A stretch of 64,000 bases of DNA from UTCFX2 sp963726375. Its GTDB lineage: Bacteria; Chloroflexota; Anaerolineae; Anaerolineales; UBA4823. Where the stretch lies: assembly GCA_963726375.1 (NCBI GenBank), contig CAVSCE010000009.1:558001-622000 (forward strand), given 5' to 3'. Both the position numbers and the translations under genes were made by a program. Positions 18,592 to 27,857 of this stretch are shown here, in pieces; the stretch's first letter is position 1; the number at the start of each line of letters is the position of its first letter. The notes beneath the pieces are model-generated. The model ran no database searches and was not told the DNA's origin. It saw only the letters and a program-made list of their open reading frames with translations.

Positions 18592-19366
18592 TTAAGTCGG
18601 GATGGTTGCTCCATCGCGTTCACGCAGCCAATCATAACCATGCTCTTCCAAATGAAGCGCAAGGTCTGCTCCACCAGATTCAACTATCCTTCCATCCAGC
18701 ATGATGTGGACAAATTCTGGTTTGATATAGTTCAAGATTCTTTGGTAATGCGTAATCACTAAAACGCCCATCTCTGGACCTCTGAGTACATTTACACCTT
18801 CAGAGACGATTCGAAGGGCATCGATGTCTAGACCCGAGTCCGTTTCATCCATTACCGCAATCTCGGGTTGTAAAGCTGCCATCTGCAGGACTTCTGCGCG
18901 TTTCTTCTCCCCCCAGAAAATCCTTCATTCAAATATCGCCCTGCGAAAGCATGGTCCATCTTCAATAAATCCATCCGCTCCTTCAATAATTTTCGGAATT
19001 CAGGGATTGAAATTCCCTTATATTCAGGGTCGATCGCTTTTCGGCGAGCATTTATGGCTGCTCTAAGAAATTGGCAACAGAGACTCCCGGGATTGCAACC
19101 GGGTATTGAAACGCAAGGAAAACACCTAGATGAGATCTCTGATCAGGTTCCAATTCAAGGATATTTTGCCCTTTAAAGAAAACTTCACCTTGAGTGACAG
19201 AATATCCTGGATGGCCCATCAGCGTATAAGCAAGGGTTGATTTCCCTGTCCCATTAGGTCCCATGAGAGCATGGACTTCCCCCTGTTTTACGACCAGGTT
19301 CACACCTTTCAGGATCTCACGATTATCAATACTTACATATAAATTTCGAATTTCAAGCTCAGACAT
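18592..19366 (-). pseudogene. sufC: SufC ATPase, two frameshifts
   Basis: From ATG 19366 the protein has Walker A ALMGPNGTGKSTLAYTLMG and FLAFQYPVAIPGVS. A shift near 19060 leads to AINARRKAIDPEY. A second shift near 18910 falls in a G6 run where G7 would restore the ABC signature FSGGEKKRAEVLQ. Walker B and the H-loop follow (EIAVMDETDSGLDIDALRIV, VLVITHYQRIL). The repaired protein is about 257 residues. It powers the SufBCD scaffold. It is the first gene of the minus-strand operon, downstream of the promoter at 19476-19504. Confidence 0.9.
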
Positions 19367-19475
19367 CCGGCTTCTCCTTGCTTTTTGGAAATATTCACAA
19401 TTCGCTAAAACGATCAGGTCGTAACGTTCAAATATTCTAGGGTAAACATTTTACTTCAATATTGGATTAGCCAAA

Positions 19476-19504
19476 ATTATAGCAGAAAAATAGCTTTCAG
19501 TCAA
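19476..19504 (-). promoter_or_regulatory. Promoter of the suf operon (minus strand)
   Basis: On the minus strand TTGACT (19499-19504) is followed after exactly 17 bases by TATAAT (19476-19481). It reads towards sufC and leaves a leader of about 100 bases. Its -35 lies inside the left arm of the inverted repeat described separately. Confidence 0.75.
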
Positions 19505-19535
19505 TAATATTTCTGATAATAATCTTAATTATTGA
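19501..19535. promoter_or_regulatory. Inverted repeat joining the two divergent promoters (candidate SufR operator)
   Basis: TCAATAAT (19501-19508) and ATTATTGA (19528-19535) form a perfect 8-base inverted repeat spaced by 19 bases. Each arm overlaps the -35 of one of the two divergent promoters. A dimeric repressor bound here would shut both. That SufR binds it is inferred from position only. Confidence 0.5.
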
Positions 19536-19560
19536 CAAAAATATTTTGACATGCTATACT
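19532..19560 (+). promoter_or_regulatory. Promoter of the sufR-like gene
   Basis: TTGACA (19532-19537), a 17-base spacer and TATACT (19555-19560) form a near-consensus sigma-70-type promoter reading towards the regulator at 19607. The leader is about 40 bases. Confidence 0.8.
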
Positions 19561-19606
19561 CACATCGATCGATGGCAAGTTTTTCCCTTCATACAGGACA
19601 AGCATA

Positions 19607-20273
19607 ATGGTAGAAGAAAACGAGTATAAAACATCAAGAGATAGAGTATTACAGACATTGCTAGCACGAGAGAACTGCACGATCAACGAGCTGGCAGAAG
19701 CTGTCGATCTCAATCCAATTTCCATTCGTCACCATATCGTTAAGCTTGAAGCAGAAGGATTGGTCAAATCGGAAGAAGAACGGCATGGTGTTGGTCGGCC
19801 GCGCAGAACCTATTCACTCACCGAAAGAGGGCACGAACAATTTCCGACCCGTTATATCCGGTTGACGCTGCGGTTGCTTGAACAATTGAAGGAGAATGCA
19901 ACACCTGCATTTATTCATACACTCTTCACCCAGATGGCGGAGGCGATGGCTTCCTCTTACCAGCACGAAGTTCAGGATCTTTCTATCGAGAAGCGATTGA
20001 TCATCGTCCATCGTCTGCTTGCATTAGAAGGATTTCATGTGGAAATCGAGAAAGATGGCAGTAATTATTTGATCCGAAGAATCTAGCTGTCCTTATTTTC
20101 ATATTGGTCAAACCCATCCCGAAGTCTGTTCCGTGGATCAAACTCTAATTTCTATTCTTCTCAATATCCCGGCTCAGAAAATCCAATGCTTGCTGCATGG
20201 TGATTCGGTTTGTACATATGTAATCCCAAGCAATCTCATCCCAGAATCTGAGCTTACTACCTTTGGTTTATGA
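19607..20273 (+). pseudogene. sufR: SufR-like Fe-S cluster regulator, one frameshift near the C-terminus
   Basis: The 159-residue first frame has an N-terminal winged helix (CTINELAEAVDLNPISIRHH, then GVGRPRRTYSLT) and stops at TAG 20084-20086. Shifting by one base there continues in frame to TGA 20271-20273. The added text is SCPYFHIGQTHPEVCSVDQT and later CLLHGDSVCTYVIP, which carries the conserved Cys expected of SufR-type proteins that hold an Fe-S cluster. The repaired protein is about 221 residues, the usual SufR size. Cyanobacterial SufR represses suf genes and senses Fe-S status. The gene faces the suf operon across a shared promoter region. Confidence 0.85.
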
Positions 20274-20311
20274 CCCAATGAATTTCTCTTATTGACAGGA
20301 GCGAACCTTGA

Positions 20312-20668
20312 ATGACAGAAAACGAGAATAATCCAACTTCAAACCCGGCGGTTTGGGAACTTGAAAAAACTCATCCCGAGATTGTGGCGGGCGTCAAAGA
20401 AAAAATGCGCGAAGTTGTTGATCCTGAAATTGGTCTTGACATCGTTGCATTAGGCTTAATTCGCAATATCAGGATCGACGAAGGCGGCGTGAACCTGAGC
20501 ATGATTTTAACTACACCATTCTGTCCGTATGGTCCAGCGATGATCGAAATGACAAAGCAAAAAGCCGAAGAAGCATTTGAATTGCCAGTCCGAATTGAGC
20601 TGGGGCTCGAGATGTGGGATTTTTCTATGATGGAGGAAGGTGCTATGCCTGAGTGGGGTATGTGGTAA
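20312..20668 (+). CDS. MIP18/DUF59 family Fe-S assembly factor (SufT-like)
   Basis: A 118-residue protein with the DUF59 core: VVDPEIGLDIVALGLIRNI, followed by LTTPFCPYGPAMIEM with the conserved Cys. The family includes SufT and PaaD-type proteins that help mature Fe-S proteins. An acidic, unstructured N-terminal extension of about 20 residues precedes the domain, and the C-terminus is Met/Trp-rich (MEEGAMPEWGMW). It starts 38 bases after the repaired sufR stop, so it is likely in the sufR transcript and serves the same Fe-S pathway. Confidence 0.88.
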   Translation: MTENENNPTSNPAVWELEKTHPEIVAGVKEKMREVVDPEIGLDIVALGLIRNIRIDEGGVNLSMILTTPFCPYGPAMIEMTKQKAEEAFELPVRIELGLEMWDFSMMEEGAMPEWGMW

Positions 20669-20861
20669 TTGCTGGGGGAAATTTACTACTAGCTTTCAAA
20701 TTCGTAAGCCTTCATTTCTTATAACCGAAAGCCATACAGCCTTCGGTAAAATCTCTTCATTCCTATCGTATTTTGGAATCACTTGCTGGTTTCAAATCTG
20801 ACTGCACATGTCTTGATTAGTTATCTATCCTGACTTTTAAACAAAACTGTAAAGGATATCT

Positions 20862-22686
20862 TTGCAAAATGAGACCAATGCGACTAGTAAGAATTTAACC
20901 TGCGAGGAAGCATTGAAATATTTAATTTCTTTCTTGCTGAAATTTGAAATTCTTCTAAGTATCTCGCTTTTGGTGATCGGCGACATTGATCCGATTTCTG
21001 CACACCAGCCAACGATACCTGTATATCAAAATGCTCCTGGTAAGACAAATATTGATCTTTTCTTGCCAATCATCCAAAATCCTGGAAATCTATTTATTGG
21101 CGAGATAGAATTATCACAGGCGATCCAGAACCTGACTGCACCCGTGGAACTTGTAGCCGGACGTCCGACGGTCTTACGAATTTATGCCCGATCAAATACC
21201 AGCGTACAGCAAACTGGTGTTACGGCATCCGTCAGGGCATTTCGGAATAATACCTTGATCGGACAGCTATCAATATCGAATGGTCGAGCTTTTCCACTTT
21301 CCATACCTCTAGAGTCTATGCAAGCCGACAAGGCAAAAAGTATTGTTCTGCTACTTCCATCATCCTGGATTACTGAAGGTTCAATAAACTTGCAGATCCA
21401 GCTCACTGGACCATCGACATCTCTTGTCTATTCTTATTTCGCTGTGTTTCATAATGTTCCAGCTTTGAATGTTGTCGCTGTGCCAATTCGGCTAAACGGT
21501 GAATATGGACCTGCGGATACAACTTTTGTTCAAGATGCACTTTTTCGGATGTATCCTGTGCCATCGGTAACAGTCCAGAACCACATGGCATATTCATTCA
21601 ACGGTAATCTCAACAATTATGCAAATGGGGATTGGCAGCGGCTGCTTGATGAAGTAACCGCTTTGAGAGATACAGAAGCAGGTGAGAATGCAAAGACTGT
21701 TTATTACGGGGTAATTCCTCTGAAAGATAGTGATGGTTTCACATGGTTTTCTAGCGATGGGCGGTGTTGTGGGATTGGGATGGTTAGGCTATAGGGCTTC
21801 TATCGGAATTTCAAATGATGCATTTCGATTTCCAGGCATCAATGGTGATTACAAGCTGCCTGCTGCTGATACCGCTGCCCATGAGATTGGTCATAATTTT
21901 GGGCGTTTTCATACTACAGGGTGCGGAGCAACCAATATTGATGAAGGATTTCCATACCCGAATGGGATCATTGGTCAATATGGATTTCAGTACAGCAGCC
22001 AGACGGTCATCCCATCATCTGCAAACGATATCATGAACTATTGTTCAAATCAATGGATCTCAGATTATACATACAATGCCCTGATCCAAGATCAGCTTGT
22101 TACATTTCCTTCCTTAAATTCACAAATTCGACAAATGATTTATATCCGTGGCAGATTTGAATCAGATAATTCGTTTACATTTCAGCCCTTTTACGAATTC
22201 GAAACCGCCTTCGACTTTTCTGATGAAAGAGGTTTATATTCCATTAGATTTATCGGTGAAAATGGTGGTGTACTAGCTGAGCACCCGGTGAGTGTCCAAG
22301 TCGCACAAGAAAAAGAAATATCATCAAAGAGAATCCATTCAATTCTACCAAAACCAGAAGCTCCTTTTTCGTCAGTTGAATTCTTATTCGACCATCAGGT
22401 CCTGAGTACTCGCAAAGTTTACGACAATATGCTTCAACCGCAACTGTCTCCGAGACTGGAGATGAAGGATAAGACATTGCTCATCAATTGGGGAGAAAGC
22501 GATGTCCCTGTCCTTTTTCGAATGTCTAAAGACGATGGGGGATCATGGACGACGCTCGCCGTGGATAATATCTTCGGGAATATTGAAATTCCATTAGCGG
22601 ATCTTCCATTTGTTCCTATCAAATTCCAGATGATTTCTGGCAGATGGAGGCGGAGAATATTTTCTGGATTGGAGACGTTGAAATAA
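20862..22686 (+). pseudogene. Secreted zinc metallopeptidase, one frameshift
   Basis: The first frame (20862-21794) has a hydrophobic signal segment (residues 19-46, ending DPISA) and a long beta-rich region. The second (21730-22686) has the zinc motif HEIGHNFGRFHTTGC (HExxHxxxxxH) and a C-terminal beta domain. They join at about 21755, where MGGVVGLGWLGYRASIG reads in the second frame. The repaired protein is about 607 residues. It resembles metzincin-like extracellular proteases, with the later NDIMNYC as a likely Met-turn. The start is a TTG with AAGGA upstream. The C-terminal end may also be shifted, because the last residues (RWRRRIFSG) look unnatural. Confidence 0.7.
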
Positions 22687-22940
22687 TTAATGACCTCTCT
22701 TTCAAAGCAATGGTAGTCAACCTCATTTTTATTTTCGTCATCCATTTATTCGAATTCCTGAAATTCAATTTCAAGTCACATATTTGGCAGCAACAGGATC
22801 GAGCCAGCTGGCCCGATCTAGAAATATTCACCTTCAGGCAGGCACATTCATTGCATCAAGCTTCGTGACGGTTGGGTTCACGAATTCTTTTTTCGCTCAA
22901 TCTGGTTCTGAAAAATTCAGGTTATAATCTCAGCATTAAT

Positions 22941-23885
22941 ATGGAATCATCACAAGACTCAATTCACAATGAATCTGAAATCGAGCCTGAGGCTGATCAG
23001 TCGGTAGAATCGCCAGAAAAGATTGATAATTCCACCGCGATTAAGAGGAAACAGTTACCTCGAAGATGGGCTATCTTCAATCCGCCTAGATCGATCAAAC
23101 CAGCTCGAAAAGGTTTTCTATTCCAGATGGAATTCATGCTCGGCGTTGCGATCCTTCTTGCAACCCTGTTCACCGCCTGGACGCCTGGACGAACCAATTC
23201 ATTGTTTCCGATCCCAACAAAACCAGGAATCCAACAAGCACTGCAGCCGACCCCAACATTTCTCCCTGGACAGCCTACTCCGACGCTTCCAAACCCTCGT
23301 CTGATTGGAATTGTGGCCGGACATTATAAAAACGACGCTGGTGCGGTTTGTTCAGATGGCCTCACGGAAGTCGAAGTCAATCTTAACATCGCAACCATCG
23401 TGCAGAAGATCCTTGTTGATCAAGGATATCAAGTTGAGCTTCTTCAGGAATTCGACAAGCGCTTGACTGGTTATCAGGCAGCTGCCCTTGTATCCATTCA
23501 TAACGATTCATGCGATTTTGTAAACAATGAAGCCACAGGTTATAAAGTAGCCCAGGCTTTTGCAACTCAACATCCAGACCGCACAGCACGATTGACCTCC
23601 TGTTTGCGTGCCAGATATGGTGAAATCACTGGGTTGCCGCTTCACAGCACAAGTGTGACACAAGATATGACGGGGTACCACGCCTTTGGAGAGATTTCCG
23701 AAGTCACTCCAGCTGCGATTATTGAGACTGGCTTCCTAAATCTGGACCGCACAATTTTGACTCAAGAACCCGACAAAGTCGCAAAAGGAGTTGCAGCCGG
23801 GATACTCTGTTATCTTCGAAACGAGTTGATGAGTTCGCAAAACAACTCTACCCCCGATCCATCTACAAATTCATCGCAGCCATGA
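22941..23885 (+). CDS. N-acetylmuramoyl-L-alanine amidase (Amidase_3), membrane-anchored
   Basis: A 314-residue protein. It has a charged cytoplasmic N-terminus, one transmembrane segment (about residues 71-87, MLGVAILLATLFTAW), a Pro/Thr linker, then the zinc amidase domain. Zinc and catalytic residues are visible: His in VAGHYKNDAGAV, Glu in LTEVEVNLNIA, His in LVSIHNDSCD and Glu in IIETGFLN. It cleaves the bond between MurNAc and the stem peptide. ATG 22941 follows TATAAT (22923-22928) closely, so the mRNA leader may be only a few bases. It overlaps the L,D-transpeptidase gene by four bases, so the two are co-translated wall enzymes. Confidence 0.85.
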   Translation: MESSQDSIHNESEIEPEADQSVESPEKIDNSTAIKRKQLPRRWAIFNPPRSIKPARKGFLFQMEFMLGVAILLATLFTAWTPGRTNSLFPIPTKPGIQQALQPTPTFLPGQPTPTLPNPRLIGIVAGHYKNDAGAVCSDGLTEVEVNLNIATIVQKILVDQGYQVELLQEFDKRLTGYQAAALVSIHNDSCDFVNNEATGYKVAQAFATQHPDRTARLTSCLRARYGEITGLPLHSTSVTQDMTGYHAFGEISEVTPAAIIETGFLNLDRTILTQEPDKVAKGVAAGILCYLRNELMSSQNNSTPDPSTNSSQP

Positions 23886-25257
23886 GCCCCCCTCCTGAGC
23901 CGATACACGATTTAGATCATCTTGAAAAGTCTGCGCTGGCACTGCAGAACGCTCGCCAGGCACTTCGAAACGGCGACCGCAGAGCGGCTCGTCATTATTC
24001 TGAACAGGCTGCTGCTTTTGCTCCTGATACTGAGGATCCCTGGCTGCTCTTAGCAGCACTCGCCAGCCCTCGAGCCAGCATTGCATATTTAGAGCAGGCC
24101 CTTCGAGCGAATCCAGCTAGCAAGCGAGCAAAAAAGGGCTTAATCTGGGCAGAAGAACGGCTGCAGTTGAGTGATACCAAGCCACCTGAGCGAACTCCAC
24201 CACCAACTCCCGGCAAGCCTGCTGAAATTAATATAGACCATTTTGGTGAAGAAGGGGTCACTTCCAATCGGCTTGTGACTTCTGCTGAAACTGCCCCTAT
24301 ACTCAAGCGTCAGGCCATCTCGATACGCACATCATCTTCGGATTCTCGGCGATCATTCTTAACAATTTATTCTTACGGAATCGCAACAATATTTCTTTCT
24401 CTGACCTTATTTGCCGCGTCCCTGATACCATATTACCCACAAATACGGTCAAGCCTTACAATGGACCAACTTCGTCAATTAACAACATTCTTTGAGAGAT
24501 CGGACGAAGAGATTATGCTGAAAGCTGCGTTTAACCTGCCATCTGAATTAAGGCTATTCGCGATCAGCACCAGCGGAACACCAATATCCAGTCCTGTAAT
24601 TTCACCATCTCCAACTCCGTCGCCTCCCATTCTAAACCCATCTCCAATCGATTTATCCGTGACGAATACTCCAATCCCATCAGCATCTTATACACCTGAA
24701 CCTACAGAAATTCCTGACTATACTGATACACCAATTCCAACAGAGACACCCGAAGCAACCTCGACTTCGAATCTGGAACCCACATTACTCCCATCGGTAA
24801 CACTCTCGCCGCCATCTTCGACACCACCACCGGCACCTACCCGAAAAGCAAAAAAGAAAGCAAACGCAGGACCTGGTTATCGTCCGGCTAAAGTATCCTT
24901 GGATGACCGCTGGGTAGATGTGGATATTTCCACACCAAACGACCTATGCGATGCAAGGTGATCAGGTCGTTCGCAGCTTTCTAGTCTCCACTGGACGCTG
25001 GCCAACGGTCACAATTGAAGGTGTTTTTAAAATTTATGTGAAATATCGCCATGCAGATATGACTGGCGATGACTATTTCCTCCCGGATGTCCCTTATGTT
25101 ATGTATTTTTTCAAGGGATATGGATTACACGGAACGTACTGGCACAATAATTTTGGTACACCAATGAGTCACGGCTGTGTTAAACCTCGATTCCGAAGAT
25201 GCTGGTTGGTTATACGATTTTGCTTCAGTCGGAACGGTTGTGAGTGTACACCAGTAA
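23882..25257 (+). pseudogene. L,D-transpeptidase (YkuD) with TPR-like N-terminus, two frameshifts
   Basis: The N-terminal helices (residues 10-95, RRAARHYSEQAAAFAPDTED) look TPR-like. They are followed by a transmembrane segment (about 162-182) and a long Pro/Ser/Thr-rich linker. The YkuD catalytic domain begins at RWVDVDIS and, after a shift near 24940, reads QTTYAMQGDQVVRSFLVSTG, then HGTYWHNNFGTPMSHGCV with the catalytic Cys. An extra A near 25187 breaks the end. Repaired, it finishes SVGTVVSVHQ at TAA 25255-25257. It makes 3-3 cross-links in peptidoglycan. The start overlaps the amidase stop (ATGA). Confidence 0.8.
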
Positions 25258-25341
25258 TCAAGACACGATTGCGGCTAAAATCATTTTTGTTTATTAAACC
25301 TTGGAATATTTTAGAAAATTTCATTGAGGTATAATCCGGTC

Positions 25342-25764
25342 ATGCCTAAGCATGCCTTATTTCAAGGATTGGTATTCGATGAAAACGACTTCCCCACCGA
25401 AGTCGTTTCCATCGGTGAAGAACCTTGCTATGTTGTAAATGATCAAGGATTTAGAAGACACATACCCAGTGCTCAGGTTGATTCTCAGGTGCTCGAAGCA
25501 ATCGCTAAGTCGATTGAAGGTCATGAAGATCTTCTCAGTGAGCAAACTGCAAAGATGATGGGATCAGAAGATCCGTTTTCTGTTGCGCTTATCGAATCGC
25601 AATTGAAGAACATCAGCCGCCAATTTGATCAAATAATGGAGGCTGGAATTAATGAGGATTTACGAGCGTATCTTGGAATGATGGGTTTTCGAATCCGAAT
25701 TAATGTACACGGTGAATTGATCGAATTATCCCAACCCGGGATGATTGCAGACGATGATGAATGA
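25342..25764 (+). CDS. Conserved hypothetical protein, 140 residues
   Basis: A soluble acidic protein that begins MPKHALFQGLVFDENDFPTE and ends QPGMIADDDE. I recognise no family. The N-terminal part looks like a small beta domain (EEPCYVVNDQGFRRHIPS), and the middle is helical. TATAAT at 25330-25335 ends six bases before the ATG at 25342, so transcription would start near the start codon. The mRNA may therefore be leaderless. It is convergent with the degV gene. Confidence 0.7.
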   Translation: MPKHALFQGLVFDENDFPTEVVSIGEEPCYVVNDQGFRRHIPSAQVDSQVLEAIAKSIEGHEDLLSEQTAKMMGSEDPFSVALIESQLKNISRQFDQIMEAGINEDLRAYLGMMGFRIRINVHGELIELSQPGMIADDDE

Positions 25765-25774
25765 AGGCTGTAAT

Positions 25775-26651
25775 TCACTGTTGGTTTAAAACGGGGAAGT
25801 AACACAAACCTGCGGTCCCTGGTCCAGAATGCACCCCCAGTGCTGGTGATAATTCGCAGAAAAGCTCTTCGACAATTTGCATCCGAACATCAATAAGCTC
25901 TTTAATCTTCTGAGTTTCTTGCAATGCTGCCGCATGCACATAGGCAATTTTTATTTTGCCACCCGCTCCCACCGATTTTTCGACTAAATCGGCCATCATG
26001 CTGTATGCTTGCTTCTTGCTGCGCGCAGTACCCAAGGCGACAATTTCCCCGACATCCATCCCAATCAACGGCTTGATATTTAAAATGGAGCCAATCAAAT
26101 GCTTTGCGCGTCCAATTCTTCCTCCCAGGTAGAGATATCTCAGCGTATCTGCAGTCTGGATCATCCTGGTGATGGGGATCATCTGTTTCACCTGGTCCAC
26201 GATTTCTGCAAGTGACTTATTCGCCAGGGAAGCTCGTGCGGCTTCGATGGCGATCCAGCCATGGCACATCGAGACGTTTAGGCTATCAATCACCTCGATT
26301 TTCAAATACGGCAGCATTTCAGATACCATTGCTTTAGCGGCGATTGCCGCCTGATAAGCCCCACTGCCTTTTGAGGTCATGTGGATGCTGATAATCTGAT
26401 CAACTCCTCTCTCTTCTGCCAGCTCCTGGTAAGCTGATACGTAATCCCCTGGACCAGGACTTGCAGTTTTTGGCAGCTCAGTTGCAGTCGGAAGCCATTT
26501 ATAAAACGTATCCCGATCAATAGTGACCAGATCTCGACAGCTCCTCATTTCCTCGGTGAATATAATAAGGTACCGTTATAATATTTAAGGATTTAAGTAA
26601 GTCCTCAGGAATGCAAGTGGTGCTATCAGTCACAACTGCCACTTTGGTCAT
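25775..26651 (-). pseudogene. DegV-family fatty-acid-binding protein, one frameshift
   Basis: The N-terminal part, from ATG 26651, reads VAVVTDSTTCIPEDLL with the usual DegV start DSTT. One inserted T near 26528 (CTGTCGAGATCT) moves the frame into the 257-residue remainder. That part has SPGPGDYVSAYQEL, HMTSKGSGAYQAA, DTLRYLYLGGRIG and SPALGVHSGPGTAG. The repaired length is about 292 residues. DegV/FakB proteins bind a fatty acid in the cleft and present it to FakA for phosphorylation. No fakA is in the window. Confidence 0.85.
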
Positions 26652-26764
26652 TATTAACTCCCATAACCACTTTATCTCTAAAAGTCTACCATGATTTCTA
26701 ATTCATTTGGAAAATTAAATATTTCAGAGGAAGGAATTAACGAATTTCAAAATTGTAATTTATC

Positions 26765-27721
26765 TTATCCCAGTTTTTCAACCTGCGACTTGATCCAGGG
26801 GTAAGTGCGTTCAATACCTGCATATAAATTGAATTTGGACCTCCACCCAAGCGAATAAATCCGTTCATTACTGAAATTTCGTGATTGGACTCCGACTGGA
26901 CCTTGAATATGCTCGATTACAATTTTCTTTCCAGCAACATCCGCTACTGTATCTACCAGTTTATCCACAGTAACATATTCTGGGCATCCAATATTCACAG
27001 CCCCTTCCAGGTCAGATTGCATCAGCAGATAGATCCCATCAATCATGTCATCTATGTAAGTATAGGAACGTATTGCACTGCCATCTCCCCAAACCTCTAT
27101 TTGACCGCCATCAGCAGCAATCGCCACTTTTCTGCAGATTGCTGCAGGAGCTTTTTCTCGCCCTCCCGTCCAGGTTCCTTCTGGGCCATAACAATTTTGA
27201 AATCGTGCAATTCGCACCTTGATGCCACGATTTCGGGCATATGCCATCGCCATTCGTTCCGCATACAACTTTTCCCATCCGTATTCGTTATCTGGATTGG
27301 CAGGAACAGCCTCGGTTTCGGTCATCTCAGGCTCTCCAGGCTTCATATCCCGATAAACGCATACCGATGATGAGAAGAAGTAACGCGAGACACCAAGATC
27401 AGTTGCGGAGTGGATCATGTGGATATTTATCAAGGCACTATTATGCATGATTTCGCATTCAGCTGAATGGATGAATCCCATTCCTCCCATGTCTGCAGCC
27501 AGCTGATAAACTTCATCGAAGTTCCCGTTGTTAAGAGATAACGCTCTCCGACAATTTTCCTCGCTGCGAAGATCTAAAAGCAAAAACTCGTCAGCTGATT
27601 CGGGCGACCATTCATGATGCTTCTGATCTACTCCTCGCACCCAATATCCCTCATTTTTTAACTTCTTGACAAGGTGTCCCCCAATAAAACCACCCGATCC
27701 ACAAACCAGTGCTTTTTTCAT
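26765..27721 (-). CDS. NAD-dependent sugar epimerase, GDP-mannose 3,5-epimerase-like
   Basis: A 318-residue extended SDR. The Rossmann motif is CGSGGFIGGHLVKKL, the catalytic Ser is in FFSSSVCVY, and the Y-x-x-x-K equivalent is YGWEKLYAER. GGMGFIHS and RFQNCYGPEGTW match GDP-mannose 3,5-epimerase. I chose ATG 27721 (MKKALVCG); an ATG 15 bases upstream is possible. It may use GDP-mannose made by the manB/manC genes about 7 kb away, which is an inference. The gene is divergent from the AbrB-radical SAM gene. Confidence 0.8.
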   Translation of the reverse strand: MKKALVCGSGGFIGGHLVKKLKNEGYWVRGVDQKHHEWSPESADEFLLLDLRSEENCRRALSLNNGNFDEVYQLAADMGGMGFIHSAECEIMHNSALINIHMIHSATDLGVSRYFFSSSVCVYRDMKPGEPEMTETEAVPANPDNEYGWEKLYAERMAMAYARNRGIKVRIARFQNCYGPEGTWTGGREKAPAAICRKVAIAADGGQIEVWGDGSAIRSYTYIDDMIDGIYLLMQSDLEGAVNIGCPEYVTVDKLVDTVADVAGKKIVIEHIQGPVGVQSRNFSNERIYSLGWRSKFNLYAGIERTYPWIKSQVEKLG

Positions 27722-27816
27722 CTGCGATTTCTCCATTATCCTTGAATGGGATTGCTCCTCAAATTATAAGGGAAAAACCTGCAGGTGACATAAGTCATAG
27801 AAAATTTGGTTGGTTC

Positions 27817-27845
27817 TTGATAGAATAATCCGATACTGTTATGGT
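27817..27845 (+). promoter_or_regulatory. Weak candidate promoter of the AbrB-radical SAM gene
   Basis: TTGATA (27817-27822), 17 bases and TATGGT (27840-27845) lie just upstream of ATG 27858. The -10 is poor, and the leader would be about six bases. Confidence 0.3.
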
Positions 27846-27857
27846 TATAGGTGAGCG

